Assembly (NCBI RefSeq): GCF_027889715.1
Contig: NZ_JAPJZH010000019.1
Span: forward strand, 1 to 64,000
Reading direction: 5' to 3'
Source of the DNA: Allohoeflea poritis
GTDB lineage: Bacteria > Pseudomonadota > Alphaproteobacteria > Rhizobiales > Rhizobiaceae
Length of the DNA stretch: 64,000 nucleotides
Shown here piece after piece: positions 1 to 8,626 of the stretch (the first letter of the stretch is position 1; every line of letters starts with the position of its first letter). The notes under the pieces were generated by a model. The model saw only the letters and a program-made list of their open reading frames with translations. It ran no database searches and was not told where the DNA came from. The position numbers and the translations under genes are program-made.

Positions 1-221
1 ATGCACCGGAGACTGCGAGCATGGCCGCAGCGGAGCCGAGAAGAAGGCTCTTGATTTTCATTTCTGACCTCCAGTCATATTCCGGAGGCCTTCAACCGCA
101 GGTCGGTGCGATTCCGCTCGCCGGGCATTTCAGCCCGGCCGGAATCATTCAGCTATGTCAGTCGATTATACCGACAGGTGTCCACTTGGGGCGCCCTGCC
201 CTGTTCCGACCGAAGCCGCTT
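1..221. other. Left-edge stretch without a supported gene
   Basis: I find no coding frame here with a recognisable protein on either strand. The only structure is a hairpin at 120-139 with 7-bp GC-only arms (GCCGGGC and GCCCGGC) and a 6-nt loop. It has no T-run, so a terminator role is not supported. The stretch lies downstream of the minus-strand Sel1 gene and may hold its 3' untranslated region. Confidence 0.4.
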
Positions 222-488
222 TCAGTGCATGGTCATCCATTCGCGGGCCGAGCGAAGCGCCTCGGCCAGATCCGCCTTCGACATGCTCTGCGCCAGGTCG
301 GAGCGCAGCTCGGCAGCGCGGTTGGATCCCTTGATCGCTGCAATGTTGAGCCATTTGTGCGCGGCAACATGGTCCATCGGGCAATCGCGCCCAGCCGCAT
401 ACATCAGTCCCATCTCGCAGAATATTTCCGCTTCAGCCTCACCGCCCATTGTCGCAAGCTGCTGATCCAGAATTTCAAAACGTGCCAT
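222..488 (-). CDS. Sel1-repeat small protein
   Basis: An 88-residue protein dominated by one Sel1-type TPR motif. The pattern runs from GLMYAAGRDC through AAHKWLNIAA to a second helix, with the usual small residues and the alternating Ala/Gly spacing of the repeat. There is no signal peptide or membrane segment, so it is probably a small cytosolic adaptor. Similar short Sel1 proteins are common in Rhizobiales and their function is unknown. The ATG at 488 is preferred to an upstream TTG at 494 because GGGGA sits 7 nt before the ATG. It stands alone, divergent from the DUF2147 gene about 400 bp away. Confidence 0.8.
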   Translation of the reverse strand: MARFEILDQQLATMGGEAEAEIFCEMGLMYAAGRDCPMDHVAAHKWLNIAAIKGSNRAAELRSDLAQSMSKADLAEALRSAREWMTMH

Positions 489-889
489 TTTCAAGTCCCC
501 GTCGAATAAGTTGTCTTTACCCTGTCAAGCTTCCAAGAGCCTGGTTTGTCGCCGGTTTTCCGGCTTCATCGTTGTGGGTGGAGTTTGACCGGCGGGTTTG
601 AATCCGGCGTTAAACGGCATGATTAACTTCAGGCAAACAAAGTCCAAATCATTGGTAAATTTGAATTTTCATTAATCATCGAAATCCGGAAAAAGCGGGC
701 TTTTGAGGACGGTTTAATTAAAAGTGAATCTTTTACGCATCAACCAATCGCTAACCAAGGCATTGATTGTTCGCATATTTTTCTGCCGCTTCGACGCGTG
801 AAATGGGGCTTGTGCTGCAAAAAAGACTGGATTTCGTTAGATGTCTGGGCCAAGCAACAGCTCGTCGCCACCACGATCCTGGAGTAGTC
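489..889. other. Divergent intergenic region, partly AT-rich
   Basis: About 400 bp between the minus-strand Sel1 gene and the plus-strand DUF2147 gene. Roughly 600-730 is much richer in A and T than its surroundings and probably contains the promoters. An inverted repeat GTTAA-N9-TTAAC lies at 609-627. It resembles a CtrA box but has a 9-nt rather than a 7-nt spacer. No protein-like frame was found. Confidence 0.5.
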
Positions 890-1237
890 ATGCTGAAACA
901 ATCCGCCGCCGCCGTTTTTCTTCTTGTTGCGCTGACCGTAACGACATTTGCGGCCGATCCGATCGTCGGCGACTGGCGCACGCAGTCGGGGGAAACCGCA
1001 GCGATCGCGCCCTGCGGTGGCGGGAATTTCTGCGTAACGCTCAAGACCGGCACCTATGCAGGCACCAAAATCGGCACGCTCGCCAATACCGGCGGACGCT
1101 ACAAGGGCAAGATCACCGATCCCGCAACGAACAAGACCTATACGGGCAAGGCTTCGATATCGGGCACGCAGATGAAGATGCAGGGCTGCGTGCTTGGCGG
1201 TCTTATCTGCCAGGCGCAGACCTGGATAAGGAAATAG
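890..1237 (+). CDS. DUF2147-type secreted protein
   Basis: A 115-residue protein with a signal peptide (MLKQSAAAVF, hydrophobic core, cleavage near TTFAAD). The mature part begins DPIVGDWRTQSG and ends in a Cys-Gly-rich tail (MQGCVLGGLICQAQTW). This is the layout of the DUF2147 family, lipocalin-like periplasmic proteins of unknown function. An open frame runs back to 767, but GGAG lies 6 nt before the ATG at 890 and only this start exposes the signal peptide. The family's normal length is about 110-150 residues, so the gene looks complete. A periplasmic site is a prediction and the role is unknown. Confidence 0.82.
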   Translation: MLKQSAAAVFLLVALTVTTFAADPIVGDWRTQSGETAAIAPCGGGNFCVTLKTGTYAGTKIGTLANTGGRYKGKITDPATNKTYTGKASISGTQMKMQGCVLGGLICQAQTWIRK

Positions 1238-1291
1238 CGGCATATCGCGGCCGCGCCGTTGAAGGCGCCGCCGCGATGACGGAATGCCGGA

Positions 1292-1999
1292 CTAGCGCGC
1301 CCGCTGACCGAAAAGTACCTTCTGCGCTTCCTTGTCGCCGGCGATATTGTGTTTGGCCCGCTCTTCCTTGCCGATCTCCAGGGCCCGCTCAACGGCCGGT
1401 TTGGCCATCATGACATCGAACCAGCGCTTCAGGTTCGGAAAGTCCTCCAGCGTCTGGCCCTGGCGCTCATAGGGAATGACCCACCCGATGCAGGCCATGT
1501 CGGCGATCGAATAGTCGCCCGCCAGATATTCGTGCTCGGCCAGCCGCTTGTCCATGACGCCGTATAGCCGGTTGACCTCATTGGTATAACGGTCGATCGC
1601 GTAGGGCACCTGTTCCGGCGCATATTGACGGAAATGGTGCGCCTGTCCCGCCATCGGGCCAAGACCGCCCATCTGCCAGAACAGCCATTCGTCGGCAGCG
1701 ACGCGGTCGCGTTCATCGGCCGGATAGTACTTTCCGAATTTTCGCCCGAGATATTGCAGTATGGCGCCGGACTCGAATACGGAAATCGGTTCGCCGTCCG
1801 GCCCGTCAGGATCCACAATGGCCGGCATCCGGTTGTTCGGCGCGATCTTCAGAAATGCGGGTTCGAACTGCTCCCCTTTTCCGATATTCACATATTTGAC
1901 AACGTATGGAACGCCAAGCTCCTCCAGCATGATGGTAATTTTCCAGCCGTTGGGCGTTGGCCAATAGTAAAGTTCAATTGGCGAATTCTGCTCTGCCAT
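1292..1999 (-). CDS. Glutathione S-transferase, YghU/YfcG-like
   Basis: A 235-residue cytosolic glutathione S-transferase. The N-terminal thioredoxin-like half begins IELYYWPTPNGWKITIMLEE, with the NGWK and NNRMPAI elements typical of the Nu-class (YghU/YfcG) branch. The ES-V/I-F glutathione-binding segment (PISVFESGAIL) follows at about residues 68-78. The C-terminal helical half has the conserved D of YSIADMACIGW. Nu-class enzymes often act as disulfide-bond reductases or peroxidases using two glutathiones; that role is inferred. The ATG at 1999 is chosen because GGAGA lies 7 nt upstream, although the frame is open to 2113. Confidence 0.92.
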   Translation of the reverse strand: MAEQNSPIELYYWPTPNGWKITIMLEELGVPYVVKYVNIGKGEQFEPAFLKIAPNNRMPAIVDPDGPDGEPISVFESGAILQYLGRKFGKYYPADERDRVAADEWLFWQMGGLGPMAGQAHHFRQYAPEQVPYAIDRYTNEVNRLYGVMDKRLAEHEYLAGDYSIADMACIGWVIPYERQGQTLEDFPNLKRWFDVMMAKPAVERALEIGKEERAKHNIAGDKEAQKVLFGQRAR

Positions 2000-2223
2000 A
2001 TTCCGTCTCCGATTACTGACAGCAACAGACATAGGGCACATGCCGCGCAAATTGAACCACGGCAGGCCAATTCCCGAGCCCGGCGCACCGGTTCGGATCA
2101 TTTTCTCCCGCAAAATTCGCGGCCCGCTTTCGTGAACGGGCGATGAACGCAGCTATCAGCACCGGTTCAGCGCGGATCAGCCATGATCGCATCATCAACA
2201 GACGCGAACCCGAGGCATGCGAC

Positions 2224-2403
2224 ATGATCACTGTTCTGACCCGCCGTTTCATCCTTATCGGTCTGGCATTCGTCATCTTTGCCGGCGCTGTCGCATTTGC
2301 GGTGGGCAAACAGGACAAGCACAGCCACTCGTGGGTCGCCGGCCAGTCCGTGCCGTGTGTCAGTTCGCAAATTTCCCAGTGCGGGCCTGCAGACCAGGAA
2401 TAA
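2224..2403 (+). CDS. Small single-pass membrane protein, hypothetical
   Basis: A 59-residue frame with one hydrophobic segment (RRFILIGLAFVIFAGAVAFA) after a short basic N-terminus, then a soluble tail with two Cys (PCVSSQISQC). GAGG lies 8 nt before the ATG. It is followed 14 bp later by a second small gene of the same kind. The evidence is a plausible ribosome-binding site, a clear membrane helix and the tandem arrangement. I recognise no family, so it may not be a real gene. Confidence 0.4.
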   Translation: MITVLTRRFILIGLAFVIFAGAVAFAVGKQDKHSHSWVAGQSVPCVSSQISQCGPADQE

Positions 2404-2417
2404 TTGTGGAGAGTATC

Positions 2418-2588
2418 ATGGTCGCCAACGTTACAAACCTCGCGTCGACAATGCTGCGCATCGGCCTTGTCAGCATGTTTTTTATCGGACCGGTGGCCGG
2501 ATTTGCCGCTCATCAGGCCGAGGCGAACAAGGCCGGCCTGAAAGGCGCGGGCCTGGTTATCTTTGTCAGCCTGCAGCGCAATCGCTGA
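2418..2588 (+). CDS. Small membrane or secreted protein, hypothetical
   Basis: A 56-residue frame with one hydrophobic stretch (LRIGLVSMFFIGPVAGFAA) that could be a signal anchor, followed by a short helix-like tail rich in Ala, Lys and Gly. GGAG lies 7 nt before the ATG. It sits directly after the other small membrane protein and upstream of amn. No homologous family comes to mind; support is limited to the ribosome-binding site and the helix. Confidence 0.4.
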   Translation: MVANVTNLASTMLRIGLVSMFFIGPVAGFAAHQAEANKAGLKGAGLVIFVSLQRNR

Positions 2589-2695
2589 AGCGGTCACGCC
2601 AGCCTTGCAGGCAGCCGTTAATCTTGAACGTCAAATCTGCAGGCGAAGCCATCCACGGTCGTTTTCATGTCACGCCACGATGACTATATTGGCGC

Positions 2696-4201
2696 ATGGA
2701 CACACGAATCAGCCAACAGAACAAATCGGCCGTCGAAACACCGCCGGCCATCAGTCCCGACTCCTTCTCCAGCGCCAAGGACGCTGTTGCAGCGCTGCAG
2801 GCGATCTACAAGCGCAACACCAGCTTCCTGCGCGATCATTTCAAGTCCTTCGGAAGCGGCGATGCGGTCGGTGGGAAACGATACCGGGCCTTTTATCCGC
2901 AAGTGCGGGTGACGACCTCCAGCTTCACGCATGTCGACAGCCGCCTCTCCTTCGGCCATGTGACGGCGCCCGGCACATACACGGCGACCATCACACGTCC
3001 CGGTCTCTTCCAGCCTTATCTGGAACAGCAACTGGAGCTGCTGATCAAGAACCACGATCTTGAAGTCGTTGTCGAGGAATCGGACACACCCATACCGTTG
3101 CACTTCGCACTGGGCGAGGATGCGAATGTGGATGCGTCATTCGCAAACAATTTATCGGTGCCGCTTCGCGACGTTTTCGATGCGCCGGATCTCAATGTCA
3201 CCGATGACGAAATCGTCAACGGCACCTACGACCCGGATCCTGGTGGGCCGCTGCCGCTTGCCGCCTTCACGGCCCAGCGCATCGACTATTCCCTCGCGCG
3301 TCTTTCGCACTACACGGCAACGCGCGCCGAACATTTCCAGAATTTCGTTCTGTTCACGAACTACCAATTCTATGTCGAGGAATTCTGCGCCTTCGCGAAG
3401 ACACTGATGGCCGACGGCGGCGGCGGTTACGAGGCCTTCGTGGAACCCGGCAATGTCATCACCTGCGCCGGCGATATCGCGCCGCGTCCGGATGTCGGCC
3501 CGGCGCGCATGCCCCAGATGCCCGCCTATCACCTGAAGCGGGACAACCACACCGGCATCACCATGATCAATATCGGCGTCGGGCCATCCAATGCCAAGAC
3601 CATAACCGATCATGTCGCCGTGCTGCGCCCGCATTCCTGGCTGATGCTCGGCCATTGTGCCGGCCTTCGCAACAGCCAGCAGCTCGGGGACTATGTGCTG
3701 GCGCATGCCTATGTGCGCGAAGACCACGTGCTGGACGACGATCTGCCGGTCTGGGTTCCTATTCCGGCGCTGGCCGAGGTCCAGGTGGCGATGCAGGAAG
3801 CGGTTGCGGAAGTGACCGGGCTTGAAGGCTATGACCTGAAGCGCATCATGCGTACCGGAACGGTGGCGACCATCGACAACCGGAACTGGGAACTGCGCGA
3901 CCAGAGCGGCCCGGTACACCGGCTGTCCCAGTCACGCGCGATCGCGCTCGACATGGAGTCGGCGACCATTGCCGCCAACGGCTTCCGGTTCCGCGTCCCC
4001 TATGGCACGTTGCTCTGCGTCTCGGACAAGCCGCTGCACGGCGAACTGAAACTTCCGGGCATGGCGACGGATTTCTACCGCACCCAGGTCAATCAGCATT
4101 TGAAGATCGGTATCCTGGCGCTCGAGAAACTCGCCGCGATGCCCCCGGAACGCCTGCATTCGCGTAAATTGCGTAGTTTCTTCGAGCCGGCATTCCAGTA
4201 G
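2696..4201 (+). CDS. amn: AMP nucleosidase
   Basis: Cleaves AMP to adenine and ribose 5-phosphate, part of cytosolic purine salvage and adenylate-pool control. The 501-residue length matches the family. The N-terminal AMN domain (about 20-190) contains the Y-P-x-V-R and HVDSRLSFGHV motifs. The C-terminal nucleoside-phosphorylase fold carries GVGPSNAKTITDH, LMLGHCAGLR and the nucleotide-binding DMESATIAANGFRF. The start at 2696 gives the usual N-terminus, though no strong ribosome-binding site is visible. The gene meets the MFS gene tail to tail with a single base between them and no terminator. Confidence 0.96.
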   Translation: MDTRISQQNKSAVETPPAISPDSFSSAKDAVAALQAIYKRNTSFLRDHFKSFGSGDAVGGKRYRAFYPQVRVTTSSFTHVDSRLSFGHVTAPGTYTATITRPGLFQPYLEQQLELLIKNHDLEVVVEESDTPIPLHFALGEDANVDASFANNLSVPLRDVFDAPDLNVTDDEIVNGTYDPDPGGPLPLAAFTAQRIDYSLARLSHYTATRAEHFQNFVLFTNYQFYVEEFCAFAKTLMADGGGGYEAFVEPGNVITCAGDIAPRPDVGPARMPQMPAYHLKRDNHTGITMINIGVGPSNAKTITDHVAVLRPHSWLMLGHCAGLRNSQQLGDYVLAHAYVREDHVLDDDLPVWVPIPALAEVQVAMQEAVAEVTGLEGYDLKRIMRTGTVATIDNRNWELRDQSGPVHRLSQSRAIALDMESATIAANGFRFRVPYGTLLCVSDKPLHGELKLPGMATDFYRTQVNQHLKIGILALEKLAAMPPERLHSRKLRSFFEPAFQ

Positions 4202-4202
4202 T

Positions 4203-5471
4203 TCAGGCTTCCGCCGGGACCTCTTCCCGATTTTTCGGATCCAATAGAATGACTTTCGCGGACCGCCAGACGGTTGCGACAAGGATGAGCGCGATCACAA
4301 ATGCGCCCAGCCCGATCATGAAGGGAATATCCCGGTTTTCCGCCATGGTCAGCCCGCCGATCAGCGAGATCGAGCCGGAACCGAGCGTGAACAGCGCAAT
4401 GGTCACGCCCATCACCCAGCCCTGCTGTGTTTCATCCACGGATTCGGAGAACATGAGCAGCAGCGTCGGATAGGTGATTGCAAAGGCCGCCAGGATCGGA
4501 AGGACGAGCACGAAAGACAGAGCCGCATAGGGATTGACGATAAAGAGCGCCAGCGAAACCGCCATGATTATAACGGTAACGGTGATGACCCTGATCTGCC
4601 TGAACCGCGACAGGATCGGCCCCAACAGAAAGGTGCTGCTGAAGGCCATGGCCGCGCCGGCGACGACAATGATCGCGCTTGCGGAAAAGGTACCGAAACC
4701 GAATTTTGCGACCACATAGTTGTCGAGGAAAATGAAGAAGCAGTTGAGCCCGAGGACGGCGAAGAAGAAAACGCCGCCCAATCGCGCGACCACGGGATGC
4801 CTGGCGACCCGCCACAAGGTCAGGAACACCTCCGACAGTCCGAAATCGATCTTGCGCCGCTCTTTCAGCGTTTCCTTGAAATAGAATTGGATGAGCGCGA
4901 GGTTTATCAGGACGATGAAGGCGGCAAAATAGGTCGGCAATTCGAGCGATGCGAAGTCTCCGAGAACCTGCTTGCTGCCCAGAACGCCGACGATGATCGG
5001 CCCGCCCATCAGACCGGCCGCCGCAGCGGCGGCTATGTAGCCCATATAGCGGTTCTTCTCGTCCGGCCCTTTGGCAAGATCGATCAGGGCCGCCTGGGCG
5101 ATGGGCTGGTTGCCCGCCGTGAAGCCGGCAACGATGCGGCCGACAACCAGAAGAATGAAGCTGGACGTCATAAGGGCCAGGATGGTCAACACGTAACCCG
5201 TAAGTGTCCCGGTGAGGCAGATCAGAATGCCGTTTTTCCGGCCGATATAGTCGGACAGTTTGGAGATAAAGGCCGCGCCGAAAAACCAGGAAATGAAAAA
5301 CAGCCCGATGACAATGCCATAGCGCACCTCGCGCGCTGCCTGCGGCATGTCATGCGGCAGGAAATCTCTGCTTGTACTGAACAGGATCGATGTGATCAGC
5401 GGGTACATCAGGCCCTGCCCCATGATGTCGATGAATACCACCATCAGGAGCGCGAAGCGCGAAATTCCCAT
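4203..5471 (-). CDS. MFS transporter, TetA-like group
   Basis: A 422-residue inner-membrane transporter with about twelve hydrophobic helices. MFS motif A appears in the loop after helix 2 (KLSDYIGRKNG), and GRIVAGFTAGNQP matches the motif-C/antiporter-like region seen in tetracycline- and drug-efflux branches. Substrate unknown. The ATG at 5471 follows GGAGGTCGAC, a near-ideal ribosome-binding site, so an open extension to 5510 is disregarded. It lies about 120 bp after the ETF:ubiquinone oxidoreductase gene on the same strand and may be read from the same promoter, but no functional link is evident. Confidence 0.92.
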   Translation of the reverse strand: MGISRFALLMVVFIDIMGQGLMYPLITSILFSTSRDFLPHDMPQAAREVRYGIVIGLFFISWFFGAAFISKLSDYIGRKNGILICLTGTLTGYVLTILALMTSSFILLVVGRIVAGFTAGNQPIAQAALIDLAKGPDEKNRYMGYIAAAAAAGLMGGPIIVGVLGSKQVLGDFASLELPTYFAAFIVLINLALIQFYFKETLKERRKIDFGLSEVFLTLWRVARHPVVARLGGVFFFAVLGLNCFFIFLDNYVVAKFGFGTFSASAIIVVAGAAMAFSSTFLLGPILSRFRQIRVITVTVIIMAVSLALFIVNPYAALSFVLVLPILAAFAITYPTLLLMFSESVDETQQGWVMGVTIALFTLGSGSISLIGGLTMAENRDIPFMIGLGAFVIALILVATVWRSAKVILLDPKNREEVPAEA

Positions 5472-5594
5472 GTCGACCTCCGAATCCGGCAGCAAAAGCT
5501 GACGCATCAAAGCAGTTTGCCTGCCGGATTACGAGCATAATTGTCCGCGGCGGCAGCCTGCCGTGGACAAAGATCGCCCTTCGGTGCCGGGGTC

Positions 5595-7262
5595 TTACAT
5601 GTTCGGATAGACCGGACCCTCACCGCCCTGCGGCGGTACCCAGTTAATATTCTGGTTCGGATCCTTGATGTCGCAGGTCTTGCAGTGCACGCAGTTCTGC
5701 GCGTTTATGACGAATTTGGGCTCATTGCCGTCCTCTTCCACCCATTCATAAACGCCGGCCGGACAATAGCGGGTCGAAGGCCCCGCATAGACGTCATGTT
5801 CCGAGCTCTTCTGAAGCGCGGCATCCTGAAGCTGGAGATGGACAGGCTCGTCTTCCTCATGGTTGGTGTTCGACAGGAACACGGAGGAAAGCCGGTCGAA
5901 TGTCAGCTTGCCGTCGGGTTTCGGATAGTCGATCTTCTTGTGTTTCGATGCCGGCTCGAGCGCGGCATAATCGGCCTTGCCGTGTTTCATGGTGCCGAAT
6001 ACTGAGAAGCCGAACAGCGTGTTGCACCACATGTCGAAACCGCCGAGCATCACGCCGCCGACGGTTCCAAGCCGCGACCAAAGCGGCTTGACATTGCGCA
6101 CCTTCTTCAGGTCCTTGCCGATCTCGCTCTCGCGCCAGCCATCCTCATACGCGCCCAATTCATCGCCGGAGCGCCCCGCCGCAATGGCTTCGGCAACCTG
6201 CTCGGCCGCCTGCATGCCGGACAGCATCGCATTGTGCGAACCCTTGATGCGCGGAACATTCACGAATCCGGCCGAGCAGCCGATCAGCGCGCCGCCGGGA
6301 AATGTCAGCCTGGGGACGGACTGGTAGCCGCCCTCGGTAATCGCCCGTGCGCCATAGGCGATCCGCTTGCCGCCCTCGAATGTCGGCGCGATGGACGGGT
6401 GCGTCTTGAAACGCTGAAACTCTTCGAATGGCGAAAGATAGGGATTCTTGTAGTTGAGGTGCATGACGAAGCCGACAGCGACCTGGTTATCCTCAAGGTG
6501 ATAGAGGAATGACCCGCCGCCTGTCCTGGCATCGAGCGGCCAGCCGAAAGAGTGCTGGACGAGACCCTGCTTGTGCCTGGACGGATCGACCTCCCAGAGC
6601 TCCTTGATGCCGATACCGAACTTCTGCGGCTCGCTGTCCTTGTCGAGACCGAAATGCGCAATCAACTGTTTTGCCAGCGATCCGCGCACCCCTTCGCCGA
6701 TCAGCACATATTTGCCCATCAGTTCCATGCCGCGGGCGAAGTTGGGGCCCGGCTTGCCATCGCGGCCGACGCCCATATCTCCGGTCGCGACACCGACCAC
6801 TGCACCCTCATCGTTATAGAGCACTTCGGTGGCCGCGAATCCCGGATAGATCTCGACGCCCAGTTCCTCTGCCTTGGCGGCCATCCAGCGGCATACATTG
6901 CCGAGCGAGACGATATAATTGCCGTGATTGTTCATCAGCGGCGGCATCATGAAGTTGGGCAGCGTCAGGGACCCGGACGGGCCGAGGACCAGGAAATGAT
7001 CCTGATTCACCGGTGTCTTGAACGGGTGCTCGGGATCGTCACGCCAATCCGGCAGCAGCTTGTCGACGCCGACCGGATCGACCACGGCGCCTGAAAGGAT
7101 GTGCGCGCCAACCTCGGCGCCCTTCTCCAGCACAACAACCGAAAGTTCCTCATTGAGTTGCTTCAAACGGATGGCGGCTGCAAGCCCCGCTGGGCCTGCG
7201 CCCACGATGACCACATCGAATTCCATGCCTTCGCGTTCAGGCAATTCGAGTTCGTCGCTCAT
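5595..7262 (-). CDS. Electron transfer flavoprotein:ubiquinone oxidoreductase
   Basis: A 555-residue membrane-associated flavoprotein that passes electrons from reduced ETF, made in fatty-acid and branched-chain amino-acid oxidation, to ubiquinone. The FAD-binding GxGxxG is at about residues 19-26 (VIVGAGPAGLAAA). The C-terminal ferredoxin-like segment carries the four Cys for the [4Fe-4S] cluster (C500, C524, C527, C530). The PILSGAVVDP-like and GGYQSVPRL motifs are those of the ETF-QO family. GGAGGA precedes the ATG. Two palindromes sit 85-135 bp upstream (7341-7357 and 7381-7396) and suggest transcriptional control by a catabolic or iron regulator. Confidence 0.97.
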   Translation of the reverse strand: MSDELELPEREGMEFDVVIVGAGPAGLAAAIRLKQLNEELSVVVLEKGAEVGAHILSGAVVDPVGVDKLLPDWRDDPEHPFKTPVNQDHFLVLGPSGSLTLPNFMMPPLMNNHGNYIVSLGNVCRWMAAKAEELGVEIYPGFAATEVLYNDEGAVVGVATGDMGVGRDGKPGPNFARGMELMGKYVLIGEGVRGSLAKQLIAHFGLDKDSEPQKFGIGIKELWEVDPSRHKQGLVQHSFGWPLDARTGGGSFLYHLEDNQVAVGFVMHLNYKNPYLSPFEEFQRFKTHPSIAPTFEGGKRIAYGARAITEGGYQSVPRLTFPGGALIGCSAGFVNVPRIKGSHNAMLSGMQAAEQVAEAIAAGRSGDELGAYEDGWRESEIGKDLKKVRNVKPLWSRLGTVGGVMLGGFDMWCNTLFGFSVFGTMKHGKADYAALEPASKHKKIDYPKPDGKLTFDRLSSVFLSNTNHEEDEPVHLQLQDAALQKSSEHDVYAGPSTRYCPAGVYEWVEEDGNEPKFVINAQNCVHCKTCDIKDPNQNINWVPPQGGEGPVYPNM

Positions 7263-7340
7263 TCTTCAGCTCCTCCATAATAACGGGTCGCCCGGAGTCC
7301 GTCCCGACACTGGCCAATAGCGTTTCGGGAAATGCAGCGC

Positions 7341-7362
7341 AATCATTTAGAATGATTCTGCC
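7341..7362. promoter_or_regulatory. Inverted repeat overlapping a partial iron-control-like element
   Basis: AATCATT-TAG-AATGATT (7341-7357) is a perfect 7-3-7 inverted repeat. Overlapping it, TTTAGAA-TGA-TTCTGCC (7346-7362) matches the left half of the Irr ICE consensus TTTAGAA-N3-TTCTAAA completely and four of seven bases of the right half. It lies between the divergent ETF:QO and uracil-DNA glycosylase genes. ETF:QO contains an Fe-S cluster, so iron control is plausible but unproven. Confidence 0.35.
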
Positions 7363-7380
7363 GGCTTTCCATGATTTACT

Positions 7381-7396
7381 TTGACGTAAACGTCAA
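7381..7396. promoter_or_regulatory. Palindromic operator-like site, LiuR-type
   Basis: TTGACGTAAACGTCAA consists of two 7-bp arms (TTGACGT and ACGTCAA) around AA. Its ACGT-centred half-sites resemble operators of MerR-family regulators of branched-chain amino-acid and fatty-acid catabolism (LiuR type), as I recall them. It lies 119 bp upstream of the ETF:QO start. ETF:QO accepts electrons from those same pathways, which fits such a role. No cognate regulator gene is nearby. Confidence 0.5.
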
Positions 7397-7500
7397 TATC
7401 AATTCGTCATTCGATACGAATTGTCGCGATCTCGCCGGGTCGGTGGGGATATTGACCGTGGACGCTTCAATTCGCCGCCGTCACGCCTTACAATCCGTCC

Positions 7501-8385
7501 ATGACGGGTGGAGACGAACATTCGGCGCGTGCGCCGACAGCCAGCGAACTTGCGGCCCTCTTGCATTATTATGCCGAAGCGGGTGTCGACTGCGCGCTTG
7601 AGGAAAGCACCGTCGACCGTTTCGACGAGTCCCGCACACGCGCGCAGGCAACGCCAAGGCAGCCGGAATCCCCGCGCGATGGCGGGCAACCATCGACACC
7701 CCGGCGCAATGCAGGCCCAGCGCCGACGGCGCAGGCTCCCTCCCCGCCGCCGCAACCGGCCACCGTTCCGGACGAGGCCGCAATCACGGACGCCCGCGAG
7801 ACGGCGCGCAATGCAGAGACCATCGAGGCGCTGCGTGAAGCGCTGGCCTCATTCAACGGCTGCAATCTCAGATTCGGCGCGCGCAGTACCGTGTTTGCGG
7901 ACGGAAACCCGCAATCAGATGTCATGTTCATCGGCGAAGCGCCGGGCCGCGACGAGGATCGTCAGGGGCTGCCCTTTGTCGGCCGGGCGGGCCAGTTGCT
8001 CGACAAGATGCTGACGGCAATCGAACTCGACAGGGCAAGTTGCTACATAACGAACATGATTCCGTGGCGACCGCCCGGCAACCGTTCGCCGACACCGCTT
8101 GAAATCGAGCTGTGCCGCCCCTTTATCGAGCGCCATGTCGAACTGGTCAGCCCGAAGATCGTTGTCTTCCTCGGCAATGTCTCGACAAAGGCGCTGCTCG
8201 GAACGACGCGCGGCATCCTGTCCCTGCGCGGAACCTGGTCGGAGTACCATCCCAATAGCGACACGGCGATCCCTGCCCTGCCGACGCTTCATCCGGCTTA
8301 CCTGCTGCGCAATCCGGCGGCAAAGAAACTGTCCTGGCTGGATTTTCTTTCAATCCGCGATCGTTTGGACCGGTTTTCCGGCTAA
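7501..8385 (+). CDS. Uracil-DNA glycosylase, family-4-like without the usual Fe-S ligands
   Basis: A 294-residue DNA-repair enzyme that removes uracil from DNA. The catalytic motif GEAPG is at 145-149, followed by the GLPFVGRAGQLLDKML region, and the second motif HPAYLLR is at 264-270. It begins with about 110 residues of low-complexity Pro/Ala/Arg linker, longer than in typical family-4 enzymes. Classical family 4 binds [4Fe-4S] through four Cys. Here only C121 and C205 stand near those positions, and the KCRPP Cys is replaced by W189 (IPWRPPGN), so the cluster is probably absent. The gene is divergent from ETF:QO. Confidence 0.9.
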   Translation: MTGGDEHSARAPTASELAALLHYYAEAGVDCALEESTVDRFDESRTRAQATPRQPESPRDGGQPSTPRRNAGPAPTAQAPSPPPQPATVPDEAAITDARETARNAETIEALREALASFNGCNLRFGARSTVFADGNPQSDVMFIGEAPGRDEDRQGLPFVGRAGQLLDKMLTAIELDRASCYITNMIPWRPPGNRSPTPLEIELCRPFIERHVELVSPKIVVFLGNVSTKALLGTTRGILSLRGTWSEYHPNSDTAIPALPTLHPAYLLRNPAAKKLSWLDFLSIRDRLDRFSG

Positions 8386-8626
8386 TCACGCGCTGCCCGC
8401 GACACAATCGCCGCCGGCGACCAAGCCGCATCCCGGCACTTGTATCCGGATATATACCCGCACAACGCCGCCGGTCGATTTCCGATTTTCATGTCGCGAA
8501 TAAGGGCGCGTTTTTTGCAACTTTCCGGCAAATTCGGATCCATGCGTGGCGCGTGTCCCAAGGCAAAAGCCCGATCCGGCCGCAGTCCGCATACCGACCA
8601 AAACCGCGTTCAGGAAAACCGATGTT

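Noticed and set aside
609-627. GTTAA-N9-TTAAC as a CtrA box
   Set aside because: The spacer is 9 nt. It is kept only as an inverted repeat within the intergenic region.
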